Assembly: GCA_015680685.1 (NCBI GenBank) | Contig: MNCI01023349.1 | Coordinates: forward strand, 1-64,000 | Reading direction: 5' to 3' | DNA: 64,000 bases | From: Gnetum montanum | Lineage: Eukaryota > Streptophyta > Gnetopsida > Gnetales > Gnetaceae | Shown here: one piece after another, positions 33,527 through 44,700 of the stretch | How positions within the stretch are numbered: position 1 is the first letter of the stretch | Layout of the letters: each line of letters opens with the position of its first letter | Made by a program: the position numbers and the translations under genes | Notes under the pieces: generated by a model | Told to the model about the DNA's origin: nothing | Databases searched by the model: none | What the model saw: only the letters and a program-made list of their open reading frames with translations

Positions 33527-35400
33527 ATGTCTTCTTCTTCTTATGAGAGTGCTTCACCACCTAGGTTTGACACCATGAAAAATCATAGGTAGAGTGTATA
33601 GGATAATCTATCAGTACCCCAACAGCTCCACTTGGTATACATTCATCCTGATGAGTATATACTAGACTTTACCTTTATCCTCCACCAGGATGAACAACTG
33701 TATTGGCATGATTTAGAAGGTAACATAGTGTTACCTCCCAATTGCTCAATCTCAAACATGCCTTTTCATGCTCTCACACGAATTAGTATGCATCACTTAC
33801 AATTGGAGTACATTGTGCATGAACAAGATTTGAGGGATTATTGACCCACAGAGGCACAACATCAAAGGAACCTACAACAGGAGAGACAACACAAATCTAT
33901 GAAGGAAAATTGATCTCAGGATGTCCTGTATGTCCTAAGTCAAAACAAGGGTGGTGAACCTATCTCAGGAGGTTTTCCACAGAATGATGTTCCTCTTGTT
34001 GACTTTGGTCAAGGAGTTGTGTATCAAAATCTTCACTCAACTATTCATAATTCAGGTTCTAATGCCTATGGATAAAAAGGGTTTAGAAAAGGAACACGAA
34101 AACATGACAATGATGGACATTTGGATTGTGACCGTGACCGAGGTCGCAAACACTGAAGAGAAGATGATAGGCACCATCATGGTGCCAGTTCTTCTTCCTC
34201 TTCACCTTCATCATCTCCTTCCCCCTCTCCTTTAGGATCTAAATGTAGTCACAAAGGGAGAGACAATGAGGTTAAGGGTAAGCAAAATAGAGATCATAGA
34301 TAAAATAGTTGAAAAAGGGGATGAGGGCAGTCCAAAGAGACACATCATGAAAGAAGGGAGAGTAGGGAACAACATAGGCATCATAGATGCCATAGATAAC
34401 ATGATCACAATGAACCCCTATTTGTGACCTAAAGTATGTTAGATATATCAAAGGATGTTAGAATTCCAACAAGGCACTCAAACGATAGTAGGATCAAAAG
34501 ACTGGACATGAATAATATCCCATGATTTGAAGGGGGATACAATGTTGATCCTCAAAACCATTTACAAGCATTCCAAGATGCATGTGCCTTGCAAAACATA
34601 GAAAATAAGTGGCAAAAACTAAAATTTTTTCCATGGACACTGATCAAGGAAGCAGAAAGCTGGTACCAATCCTTAGAATTGGAATCCATCTGTCAATGGA
34701 GTACCATGTTAGAGCTATTCAATGATAAGTATCAAACATACTCCCAAGTTTCCAACCTATGTACGAAAATCCAAGGATGGATACAAGGAGGACTTGAACC
34801 CTTGGATGCTACCATGGGCCAATATTATACCTTATTACATCGTTTCCCTAGCCATGATTACTCACAAAAGGAACAACTACGCCATCTCATAGATGGGCTT
34901 AGGTATAAAATGTGAAGAACCCTTGGGACTTATGCCCAAGGAAGGCTATTTCAGCTCAGAGCCCAAAAAATACAAAGATTTTTGGAGCAAGTTGCCAAGG
35001 AGGAAGGCAAGTTAAGGAAAAGAGAAAGTGCAAAGGAGTACAAAAGAGATCCTTTTCTTTGAAAGAAGAAAATTAGAGTTTTTGAAGATGAAGAAGAGTC
35101 ACCACTTAAGAAGATGGTGAATAAAAAGACCTTGTCCATTCAAAAAATTGCATCAAAAGTATCAACAAAGGTAGACCAAATGTGAAAATCCTTAGATGAT
35201 AGATTTGAAACTATTCTAAAAATAGCAGAGGAGTCTAGGGAACATAGTAGTGACCAAGAGAGAAGGAAAAAGAAAGAAGCTGAATATGCACATAACATGG
35301 GTAAGGGCAAAGTTGCCTTCATTGAAGAGGTTTTGGATTTAGACATAGACAATGATGGTGAATGTAAGATATGCTAATATGACCATCCTAAAGGATGTTG
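33527..35400 (+). pseudogene. Element D gag
   Basis: The start is at ATG 33527 (MSSSSYESASPPRFDTM). A TAG interrupts after MKNHR, then the frame runs to 33842. After frameshifts, an Arg/Asp/His-rich segment follows (34080-34400), and then the capsid core at 34519-34915: LQAFQDACALQNIENKW, FFPWTLIKEAESWYQSL, HRFPSHDYSQ. These match the L..FP.SL...A..W...L block of Athila gag (Retrotrans_gag family). A Lys/Glu-rich stretch (34960-35340) is followed by a CCHC-like knuckle, C-K-I-C then H and C, at about 35361-35400 with one stop. Gag would form the virus-like particle and bind RNA. Confidence 0.85.
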
Positions 35401-36069
35401 CCTAGTAGTGTCACATTTGTAAGAGTCTCAGGTGTATGCACTAAACCCATGATTAAATAGATAGTAAGCACCTTGAAGGTTACCTTATCCTCAAGGTAAC
35501 CTAAGGCAATTCTACCAACCCTTGACATATTATCTGACTAGAGCCCCACCACAACTAAATGAATAATATCAATAGTGGCAATACCCACAATCATGGGGGA
35601 TGCCACTACCACATCAACAACATCCTTACCATCAACCTAACCTATATAGGTATTATGTTTAGCAGTCAATCTCTCCACGTGACTCTACTAGTCACATTGC
35701 TCCTCAGCCTCACTACTAAATTCACGAGTACTATAGAAATCCTTCTCCTAGGAGTGATGTTTCACATATGTACTATCCTTCTCATCCAACTACACCTCTT
35801 CCATGCTTAGCTTCATTACCACCTACTCCAACTATGCAAGGCAATCTTCCTAACCAGCCACAGCAATGTAATGCTACAAGGGCTATCAATTCTCAACCTA
35901 CTATTGGTTCAAAAAACCAATCAAAGAAAAGACATTTCTTTAGAACCAATAATCCAAGAAAGATCTTAGAACCACAAGTGGCTAATTCTTCAAATGCCTC
36001 ACCACCATTTGAATATCTAGAGCTTACTTTGAACCAAAAACCACACTCAACGCATACTATCATGTTAAC

Positions 36070-36654
36070 TCATGTTATCATTGATTGAATCAAAGCTGGC
36101 CATCTTTCTAGGAAATTCTCTGATCCTAGAAGTCCTCTTATATATTTACAAATTTCTGGGAATGAGCTTTGCAAAGCTCTTTTGGATTCAAGTTCTGGTG
36201 TTAACTTGATCTCTCAAGAAATGTACAAAGCTGGAGCCTGCCTCTACTAAAAAAGAGTAACATTCATTTAGATTTGGCCAACTAGTCCATCACTATCCCA
36301 TTAGGACTAGTGGAGGAAATTGTCACCACTATTTATGGGTGGTCATATCTAGTTGATTTCCTAGTGATTCAAGTCAACAACTATAAGGGGGACTTCCCAC
36401 TCATAATGGGAAGAGCATGGCTAACCACGATTGATGCATGCCTAGGAATACATGATCTTTCACTAAAAATATTAAAAGAAAATATGTTTGGAAAGATCAA
36501 GAAGAATAAAGTTCCATGCATCGCATACAGTAAAACAAGGTGTAACTACGTGCAAAAGTCCTGGTTTGTACAACATTTAACATTGCCTGCATGCAACCAA
36601 TGTGCACAAATAACTGACATACAAAGATGCCTGCATGTAGCATCCATAAGATAG
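36070..36654 (+). pseudogene. Element D protease
   Basis: ALLDSSSGVNLISQEMYKA at about 36172-36228 corresponds to the Athila protease active site (AL.DLGASVNLMP...Y). A stop and frame change follow, and the open stretch 36310-36654 continues with GWSYLVDFLVIQV and GDFPLIMGRAWLTTIDACL, the usual VDFVVLD...PIILGRPFL.T block. The protease would have cut the Gag-Pol polyprotein. Confidence 0.8.
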
Positions 36655-36863
36655 GAAGGCACCCAATGGTTGACAACTCACCAAAATAGAAATTCAACTC
36701 TATGCATGGAACCAAATAAGAGCATGACTTGTGCCTATATCGATAGCATAGATACATTAGTGCAAGTCCATTGCCAACTCCAAGTCTTGACATCAAAAAT
36801 ATCAACTGGTGAAAGTTGGAAATTCTTGATGAGTTTAAGTAAGAGTCCCTTGAGTTAAAACCA

Positions 36864-37950
36864 TTGCCCACTAGTATGGAATACACATTTCTTAAGAATG
36901 GAAAACTAGTAATCAGTAATTCTAAGCTCACTCCTAAACAAAAAGAAATATTGTTGAAGATGGTAAATAAATGGTTGAAAGCTTTTGTTTGGTCATATCC
37001 TGAATTAACTAAAATAGATCCTAGGATATGCCAACATAGAATTTATAGACCCCTCCATGAAGCCTCAATAACAACTGCAAAGGTGACTGAACCCAAAGCT
37101 TAAGCAAGTGGTTAAAGAAGAAACTAAATAACTTCTAAAAGTTGGATTTATCTACCCTACTGTTGATAGCGAATGGGTTAACCCATTAGTCATTGTGCCT
37201 AAAAAGTGAGGTAAATGAAGGGTGTGTATAGACTTTAGGCTACTAAACATGGTAACATTTAAAGACCATTTTCCATTGCAATTCATTGACCAAGTCTCAG
37301 ATACCATTGTAGGGAATTACTATTATGGTTTTTTGGATGGTTACAGTGGATACAATCAAATTCAAATAGCACCAGAAGACGAAGCCAAAACTACATTCAG
37401 AAGTCCTTGGGGAACATTTGAATATAGGCAGATGCCGTTTGGCTTGTGCAATGCCTCAGCGACATTTCATGTCTAGTTCTATGTATATTTCAGCAGCAAA
37501 TAGGGAATCGTGTGGACGTTTTTATGGATGATTTCTCCACCTATGGAGTGGACTTTAAACAAGCATTGGACCAATTAGAGCAAGTAATGAAATGATGTGT
37601 AGAAACCAACCTAAGGCCCAATTGGTAGAAAAGAAAATTAATGGTTCAAGAGGGCATTGTATTAGGGCATAAAATTTCACAAACAGATATGGAGGTAGAT
37701 CTTGAAAAAATTAAAGTCATCAAAGGAATCACTCATCAACCTAAAACCATAAAAGACGTCTGATCATTCCTTGGACATATTGGCTATTATAGATGCTTCA
37801 TCGAGAACTTTTTGAAGGTTGAAAAACCATTAGTAGAATTAAAAAAGAAGGATGTACCCTTTGAATGGACTAGGGAATGTGAGCTAGCTTTCCAAACCTT
37901 GAGATAGAAGCTCATAGAAATACCCATTCTACAAGCTCTTAACTAATTCA
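36864..37950 (+). pseudogene. Element D reverse transcriptase
   Basis: An N-terminal linker (36864-37103) has FVWSYPELTKIDP. RT words follow: VIVPKK-like near 37190, CIDFRLLNMVTFKDHFPLQF (37225), FLDGYSGYNQIQIAPEDEAK (37333), FEYRQMPFGLCNASATFH (37420), and FMDDFSTYG (about 37522). The YxDD box keeps both Asp (FMDD), EGIVLGHKIS lies at about 37650, and FLGHIGYYRCFIENF at about 37770. Two or more frame changes and several stops interrupt it. The vocabulary is Athila-specific. Confidence 0.92.
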
Positions 37951-38420
37951 GACCATTCCATATAATGTCTAATGCATCTAATTTTTCTTAAGGAGCCATA
38001 CTGACATAGTTAGATGACATAAAAAATCCCTATTACATTCACTGTGTAAGTCAAAATATTTCTAGTGCACAACTCAACTACACCACAATAGAAAAAGAGT
38101 TCATGGATGTAGTGTTTTCACTAGAAAAATTTAGGCACTATGTATTGGGCTATAAGATATTTGTACACATGGATCATAGTGAAATATGGTTCCTAATGAA
38201 TAAACCAATGGTGAGCCCTCGCATCATAAAATGGCTCATGATCTTACAAGAGTTCAATCTTATGATGATTGATTGTAAAGGCACCAAGAATGTTGTTGCT
38301 GATCATTTAACTCAATTACGATGGGACAACAAAGAGGACAAATATCCAATTTCTAACCACTTCCCTGATGAACTCTTTGCAGGTGTAATAAACAATCAAT
38401 TAACCATATATACAAATTGA
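37951..38420 (+). pseudogene. Element D RNase H
   Basis: The first catalytic Asp position reads MSNASNFS (usually CDASD), so that Asp is now Asn. The Glu in TIEKEFMDVVFSLEKFR (38090) is kept, as are the Asp in VHMDHSEIWFL (38165) and the final Asp in KNVVADHLTQL (38287). A 105-codon open stretch, 38103-38420, covers most of it. There is only one RNase H, as expected for Athila, in contrast to element A. Confidence 0.88.
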
Positions 38421-38559
38421 TATAGTAGCATTCTTACCTATCTTCTCACATAAGAAACACCATAAGGGCTAGATGTTAAAAAGAAACAACTTCTTCACCA
38501 AGCCAAATATTTTATGGAAATTAATGGAAACCTTTATAAGGTATGTTCCAATGGCTTGA

Positions 38560-39634
38560 TCTGATGGTATGTTCCCAATGAAGATCAATTGCAAGTTCTC
38601 CAAGATGCTCATGAGGGCCCTTGTGGGGGTCATTATTTTGGGAGATGAATAGCCATTAAAATCTTTCTTGCAAAATATTATTCACCTACATTGTTCTGGG
38701 ATGCTCAACATTTCATCCAATCTTGTGAGTGCTGCCAACGTGATGGGGGAATAACTGCTAGAATGAAGGGTTCACAACAATGGATTCAACCTTTAGAACC
38801 CTTAAACATATGAGGTATTAATTTTATGGGGCCTATCACACTAATGTCCAATGGAAAAACTTACATTATTGTTGTTGTTGACTATTTTACAAAGTGGGTA
38901 GAAGCAGTCACTATTACTAATTGTACATCATCTACTACTATATGATTTGTTCAACAACAAATTGTAAATAGGTTTAGCATTCCTTTTGCACTCATTTTTT
39001 ATAATGGTACATATTTTATAGGTGTGACCTTTTGAAAATTAATGAAATGCTTAGGAGTTGAGCATAAGCTGACTACACCATATTATCCTCAAGTGAATGG
39101 TCAAGCTGAGGTCACCAATAGGGAGATCACAAAGATATTGACATGAACCATTAGCAAATATAGGTAAGACTAGAGCACCAAAATGAATGATGCTCTTTGG
39201 CCATACTACTCCACATGGAAACTCCCTATAGGCTAATCTCCCTATGAGTTAGTATATGGTAAACTTCCAACACTTTCTATCCAAGCTAAGCTTCATATAC
39301 TATCTACAATATGTTACCTTAACCTTGACCTCAATCTAGTATAGAAAGAATAGTTAATGAACCTTAACTTGCTAGATAAAAATTGATTATCTACCTGTCA
39401 TCCAATGAACTGCACAAGGCCTTTAACAAACAACATCATGACCTAAGGATTAGGAAAGTCAAATACCAACCAGGAGATAAGTTTCTATATTGGAATCCCA
39501 CACATGTGCCACAACAAACTAAATTTCAAATGTTGTGGGAAGGATATTATATCACTCATGAAACTTTTCTTTTATGCGTCATGATGATCTATAAACCTAA
39601 AAGCCCGAATAGGAAATTATTGATCAACATCTAG
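38560..39634 (+). pseudogene. Element D integrase
   Basis: The zinc finger is readable: DAHEGPCGGHYFG, then YYSPTLFWDAQHFI and SCECCQRDG (38605-38745). In the catalytic core the first Asp is Asn (GINFMGP, about 38815) and the second is Tyr (FYNGTYF, about 39000), while the Glu in VTNREITKIL (about 39110) remains, so two of three catalytic residues are lost. PYYPQVNGQAEV lies before the Glu. The C-terminal region 39383-39634 has AFNKQHHDLRIRKVKYQPGD, the usual GD block. Confidence 0.88.
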
Positions 39635-41604
39635 CAAACTAAACCTTTCCATGAGCCTAAAATGACCAGTACCAACACTACCTCTATTGATGGACAACCC
39701 TGCTCCTTATTTCAGATCTCCTCCTTCCAACTTAGTCATGGGGGAGATGGCCACCAATGCTAACCATTCTAAGCCCTTAGTTTATGTTTGTTTCTTTTAT
39801 TTTACACATTTTTCATCTTTACTTGTTTTGGTTTACACCATCGGTAATATTTTTACTATTTCTTTCTCTATTACATTTTGTTTGATTTACTTTCACTCAT
39901 CATATACTAAGTGCTCATGATGGTGGATTGTACTATAATAGTGTTGATTACTAATGTTTAGTTTTTATCTTTGACTTTCAATGATGATGCTAAGATACGA
40001 TTTCTTTTGATAAAATAGGCAATAAGTTCATGTCATCCATTCATCCATTTAATTCTATGGTCTCTTTGTTTTGGAAATGTACTATCCCTTTTTTCTAAGA
40101 AAAACTATTAATGAATTTGTGGCTTGATATTCTTCAAAACTAAGGAAATATTTAAATAGATTGAAAAGTGTGTGACTTCAAGGGGATTCGATTCATTTGT
40201 GCAAGCTATTCTCTTGGGTACTTGAATTTTTTTCATAGGTTTTTTTCCATTCTACTATTGAGTAATCGCAGGAAGCTAAATGCATCAAATAAGTTTTTAC
40301 ATGATGTGGTTCTCACCAACAAAAAAAAACTAGTGGGAATTCAAAGCATACTCCTTAGACATAATAAAGAAACATGGGCTACAAACATTGGTTATGGCAC
40401 TAGAAAGACATGTTACCCATGCCTGAAGGTTCCCTCTAACTAAGGTCTTTTCTTGCTTCTTGCTCCTCTATTTTTCTCTTGTTGAAATGGTAGTTGCTCA
40501 GTCAAAGCATTCTTGTTACTTTAGAAGGATGGGTTAGTCAAGTGTGTTGACGCGAGGTCACTGGATGTGGTTAGTTTGAATCTATATTTGGATAGAAGTC
40601 TCCTTAACCACACAATACACAAGGGACTTTACAAAACCTTGATTTTGAGGACCCCATTCCATTCTCTCTTTTCTTTTCTTTCCATATTTATTTCCATATT
40701 CCACCTCATTACCAGTTTTATGATTAATCTATATCTTGTTTGATGCATTGTTATTCTTTGAGAAAATCTTGTGCGTAAGTTCTTAACCATTTTTTCCATA
40801 TATCATTCCTAGAGCCTACAAACTCTTTGGTTTGTGGGTTTGTCAAGGCATAAAGGGCATGAGCCTGCTTTGGGGAGGATCCACTACCATTCCTTTTTGG
40901 TGCAATTGTTAAGTTCTTTCCCTTAAATGTTTCTTGCAATCAACTGTTTCTCATTTAACCCCATCTATGAAATCCATTTTCTCTATGTTTTATGCCTTTT
41001 TAGTGGCCTCACCATTGTTATTTCTCTAATCTTCCTTGTTCTTTCATTTTTCATCTTATTGCTACTAGAGGTTTGTTCTTAGTCATGGGGGCCCTGTCAC
41101 AAATTTTTCCATTCCATTACTTATCTCACCCCTACACCTTGGGTAGTTATCATTTTTAAACCTCTAACCTAGTATCTCCCATTATGTCTTATCTATCCTT
41201 GATAATTCGTGACTATGTTGTTTCTGCAAATGGAAATCACATGAGCAATGGACTGTGATAGGAGGGAGCACTCAAGATGGATTGGAGCAAAAGCATTCAC
41301 ACAAGTAACAAGCTTGGTCATGGGGCCATGGATGAACAATGGTGTGCACATTTTTGACATCGGCAATAACATGCCTCATTTTCTTTTCTTTCTCTCTCTT
41401 CAAGCTTTTAAATGAGGGTTTGGATGTCATCTATTTACAGTGTTCAGCATAATGGTTATGAACACCAATGCTATAATATGCTTGTTGATCCATTAAATAG
41501 GCATTTTGAGTCTATCATTCCATGTCACCGTCAATTGTCGTTCAGTTAGTAATTCCATACCTTCCCAATATTTTATAAGGAACTCGAGGATGAGTTTTCA
41601 TTTA
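39635..41604 (+). other. Element D region between integrase and 3' LTR
   Basis: Athila elements often carry an env-like ORF here. I see none: 39687-39920 encodes a short Pro/Asn start and then a hydrophobic run (VYVCFFYFTHFSSLLVLVYT) that could be a membrane segment by chance, and 40168-40443 has no recognised motif. The last 90 bp resemble 24330-24417 of element E. Confidence 0.4.
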
Positions 41605-41616
41605 GTCCTGGGGGTA
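41605..41616 (+). promoter_or_regulatory. polypurine tract of element D
   Basis: GTCCTGGGGGTA-like purine-rich stretch immediately before the 3' LTR start TGGTGAGT. Element E has GTGAGGGTA at the same place. Confidence 0.55.
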
Positions 41617-42463
41617 TGGTGAGTATCAATATTGAACCCCAAATATCAGACCCACAATATCGAATACGTGATATCAGAGAGGCCAAAGAGATATCAAACA
41701 TGTGATGTCGAAACTTGTCATGTCACCTATAAATAAGAGACAAGGGCAGTTGATTTCGTAGTTAGTTTTCTTAGTCCCTTGGCAAAAATGTTGTATTTTT
41801 CCCTTTCCAGAGTTAGAATTATTTTTGAGTGTTTGCAATAGGAGTCATAAAGTGAACAGATCTTGTTCGAGCATTGTGTACCTGAGCACACCTTGTGACC
41901 AAAAATAAATATGAACTTTATGATAAACCTTGCAATATTCAAAATAACTTAATTATTACATTTCATGTTATTTACTATTATTTGATGCTTTCAATAGTTA
42001 TTTGATGTTATTTTTATTAAGTTGTTAATTATCAATGAATTAGCACACTCAACAAGATCACTTTGAGCATACGTGGAATACTTGGTAACACAGTAATGAC
42101 TAGCGTTTGGTAATCCCAGTAGTGTTACATTGGTTCAGGATGTGTCCGGCAAGTGGGAACGAATGCTGGTGTTAGGACTAGTTAGAGCATAGTTGATTAG
42201 TTAAATCAAACTAGTTACTAAATTATTTCATTTTCCCCTTTCTTAAGCACCAACATAAAACATAATAAGCATAAAAATCATATACCTCAAGTTTACTTAA
42301 CCATACAATTTTTCCTTACAAGTAAGCTTAAGAAGACAACGATCGCATAACCCAACCTTGTTTTGTGTAAGTGCATAAGCACTTAATCCTTGAAGTTTGA
42401 TCAAATCACATGTGAATGCTTGTATTTGTATGGTTGGGCATAGGGTTACCTCATCGTTGATCA
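41617..42463 (+). repeat. 3' LTR of element D
   Basis: 847 bp from TGGTGAGT to CGTTGATCA, aligned with 32536-33388. 14-bp GATATC array at 41628-41683, TATA box CCTATAAATAAG at 41726-41737. Followed by GTTAC, the right target duplication. Confidence 0.92.
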
Positions 42464-42664
42464 GTTACCTTTGGTATTCTTGAATTCAAGACATTCATTC
42501 CAATTAAAATTTTCATTTTTTACTATTTTTAAAATGTCAAGTAGTTGTCTCCAGCTAAGACTATTTTAGGATTTTTGTACCCATACAAGAGGCATCGTAG
42601 GCAACAGTCTTCTAAAATGAGTGTTTTTCCTACTATTGGTGAGTCCAAAATTAATGCTTCAACA
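42464..42664 (+). repeat. Element C left LTR, remainder after D
   Basis: Continues the alignment to the right LTR (about 44097-44298): TTCCAATTAAA, CTCCAGCTAAGACTATTTTAG, then an end in TTCAACA. Confidence 0.88.
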
Positions 42665-43075
42665 CCTTTTTGGGACTAGAAGGAGGGCCTTTCTCCTAGC
42701 TTTTGTTTATTACCTCTTCTTACCATTTTCTTGTGGCTATTTTATTTATTGAACCTTTCTTGGAACCTGTTGAATTTTTTTAAAAAAAAACCTTTGTCGT
42801 TAGAACCTTTATTTTTTACCTTTTTTTATGCTTCCCATTTACTAAAAATTGTTCTTACCAAAACCTTTTATATATATTCCTCATTTCCTAGTTCCATTTT
42901 CAAATTTTTGATTTTGGTGGTTCTTACCTCAGTCTTAACTTAGGTGAGGTGGTTTTATTATTCAATGTTAAATTTATTTTTCTAAAATTTTTCCTATTTT
43001 ATTATTTTATTTTTAAGATCTCATGATTTTTATTACTATTTGCCCTTGCATGCAATTTAATGTTTTGGGGCTAAG
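42665..43075 (+). other. Interior of element C with PBS
   Basis: 411 bp only. TGGGACTAGAAGGAGGGC at 42671-42688 is the likely PBS. It matches the PBS of Tat element B (TGGCACTAGTAGGAGG) except for two bases, so both may have used the same tRNA, which I cannot name. The rest is T-rich; the open stretch 42731-42943 codes for a Phe/Leu-rich sequence from low-complexity DNA. TTTTGGGGCTAAG before 43076 could be the polypurine tract. Confidence 0.75.
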
Positions 43076-44298
43076 TGTTATGGCCAACCTCGCCCATGCT
43101 ATCACATAGGACCATGATTAACAAAATTGTTTTGTAAAATCATATACCATTTCACCAAGGAATGTTGACATGCAAGAAGGTGAACTAACATGTGGGAAGG
43201 TTAACCAATGTGTAAGAAGGTGGATCAACATGCGGGAAGGTGAATCAACATGCAAGGAGGTGGAGCGAGGTGCGAGGAGGTGAAATGTCACTACCAAAAA
43301 GATATAAAACAGAGAATGAAGATGACGTTAGAAGGGGAAAGCAAAGACCTCCTTAGCAAATTAGGCTTCCTTCCTAAACATCTATGTATCTCTCCATTGA
43401 GACACACACAAATGGGTAAGGAGGTCTCCAAGTGTTGAGAAACCAATGGACAATGATTTTCTCTCTTTCTCTTCTCCTATTTTTCATGGGGTGACAGCAA
43501 CATAGCTATAATGTGCAAACAATAGACATGATAAGTGGATTCTATAGTCTTGTTTCATTATTCTTAGCAATGGACTAGCAATAGTCAGTAGTAATAGAGC
43601 TGCATGAATGACAGTCAACAATCTTAGTAGTAAACCAAGAGGTGGTCATTTTCTTTTTCCTTTCTGCAGTAGATCCATAATAGTAGCAAATGTAGGGCTG
43701 GAGTATCTACTGATACATGATAGTGGGATATGGCAGCTCATTCTCTCTCTCTCTCTCTCTCGCTCTCTCTCGCTCTCTCTCTCTCTATGTTGTGATGTTG
43801 TAGTAGCAGATAGTAGCAATTGTAAGCATGGGTTCTAGAGTTTCATTTTATTTCTGGTAAGTAGTGCATCCATGACATGGTTCTCCAAATAGGGAAACAT
43901 TTTCCTCCCTCATGCTAGTGATTGGACACATTCTATCTATGCATTAGAGACACATCAATGGGCCCCTCCATCCAACCTCTTCTCTTTTTCTCTGTCTCCT
44001 CTAGCAGCTTCAAGCAATGTTGGCTATGGAAGCATCTGCAATGGACTAGTGGCAAATGGTGATAGCAATCGAGAAGTAAGGAAAATTTATTTTGGTTACC
44101 TTTCATATCCTTAAATTTAAGATAGTCATTCCAATTAAACTTTTCATTTTTAAAATATTTTTAAAAGGCCACATAGCCCTCTCTAGTTGAGACTATTCTT
44201 AGGTTTTCATAGCCATTTGGAAGGTGCCCTAGGCAATAGTCTCCTAAAATGAGTTTTTCTTTCCTAGTGTTGATGTGTCCAAAATTTAGGCATCAACA
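43076..44298 (+). repeat. Element C right LTR
   Basis: 1223 bp, from TGTTATGGCC to GGCATCAACA. 20-bp array at 43176-43285, TATA-like GATATAAAAC at 43301-43310, CT microsatellite at 43741-43787. Followed by the target duplication CCTAC. Confidence 0.92.
43741..43787 (+). repeat. (CT)n microsatellite in element C right LTR
   Basis: About 47 bp of CT repeats with two CG interruptions. The left LTR has only a short CT run at the matching place (about 32217-32226), so it expanded after insertion. Confidence 0.9.
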
Positions 44299-44519
44299 CC
44301 TACCTATAGCCAAGGTAGGTTTTGAAATTTAATGCTACTAAAAATCTCTCTTCAATCCCTTTTACCATGGTAAATATTTAAATCCATAAATTATGCTTTG
44401 AATGGAAAATGAACATAGAAATTTTCTACCATGATTACAAAAATCATTTATACTTGGACTAATAATTTATTAGTAGTAGTATTTAAATTTACTAAATTTT
44501 CCTTAGAGAGTGACATATA

Positions 44520-44700
44520 GTTCATTAATGCTACTAGAGCTAGTGTAGCACAACAATTCATAGTCATAGAGTTACACTTGCTTAGTCTTCCTAAGTATCC
44601 CACTGAGTTGATTTTAGACTTATCTTCCTACCTAGATAGTAAAATTACTAATTTGGGAGGACATAGACACAACATTTATTTTTAGTAACTTAGGATGGTA
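44520..44700 (+). pseudogene. possible aspartic protease remnant
   Basis: One plus-strand frame reads INATRASVAQQFIVIELHL followed by LPKYPTELILDLS, resembling retropepsins (IDSGATASFISQ.FV..L.L...P), with the catalytic Asp replaced by Asn. No neighbouring gag or RT is readable, and the two halves are joined by a single open stretch of about 50 codons. Confidence 0.35.

Larger units (their letters stand above)
32536..42463 (+). mobile_element. Element D: Athila-lineage Ty3/gypsy, complete but decayed
   Basis: Flanked by GTTAC target duplications (32531-32535 and 42464-42468) and by 5' and 3' LTRs of 853 and 847 bp. Plus-strand order is PBS, gag, protease, RT, RNase H, integrase. RT wording (FLDGYSGYNQI, FMDDFSTYG, EGIVLGHKIS) and the tRNA-Asp-like PBS are those of Athila elements. 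No env-like ORF is readable between integrase and the 3' LTR. It is inserted in the left LTR of element C, therefore younger than C. Confidence 0.92.
31536..44303 (+). mobile_element. Element C: small non-autonomous LTR element, split by D
   Basis: Flanked by the 5-bp target duplication CCTAC (31536-31540 and 44299-44303). Left LTR 31541-32530 plus 42464-42664, right LTR 43076-44298, interior only 42665-43075. LTR ends are TGTTATGGCC (left copy TATTCTGGCC) and ATCAACA/TTCAACA. The interior has room for a PBS and polypurine tract but no gene, so the element depended on proteins from elsewhere. Element D is inserted in the left LTR with its own duplication GTTAC. Confidence 0.9.

Noticed and set aside
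36497-36931. 144-codon minus-strand open frame
   Set aside because: Antisense to the protease-RT linker of element D, which has clear Athila words on the plus strand.
39687-39920. Possible env-like start with a hydrophobic run in element D
   Set aside because: Only one short open stretch, no continuation and no counterpart in element E; chance hydrophobicity of T-rich DNA is as likely.
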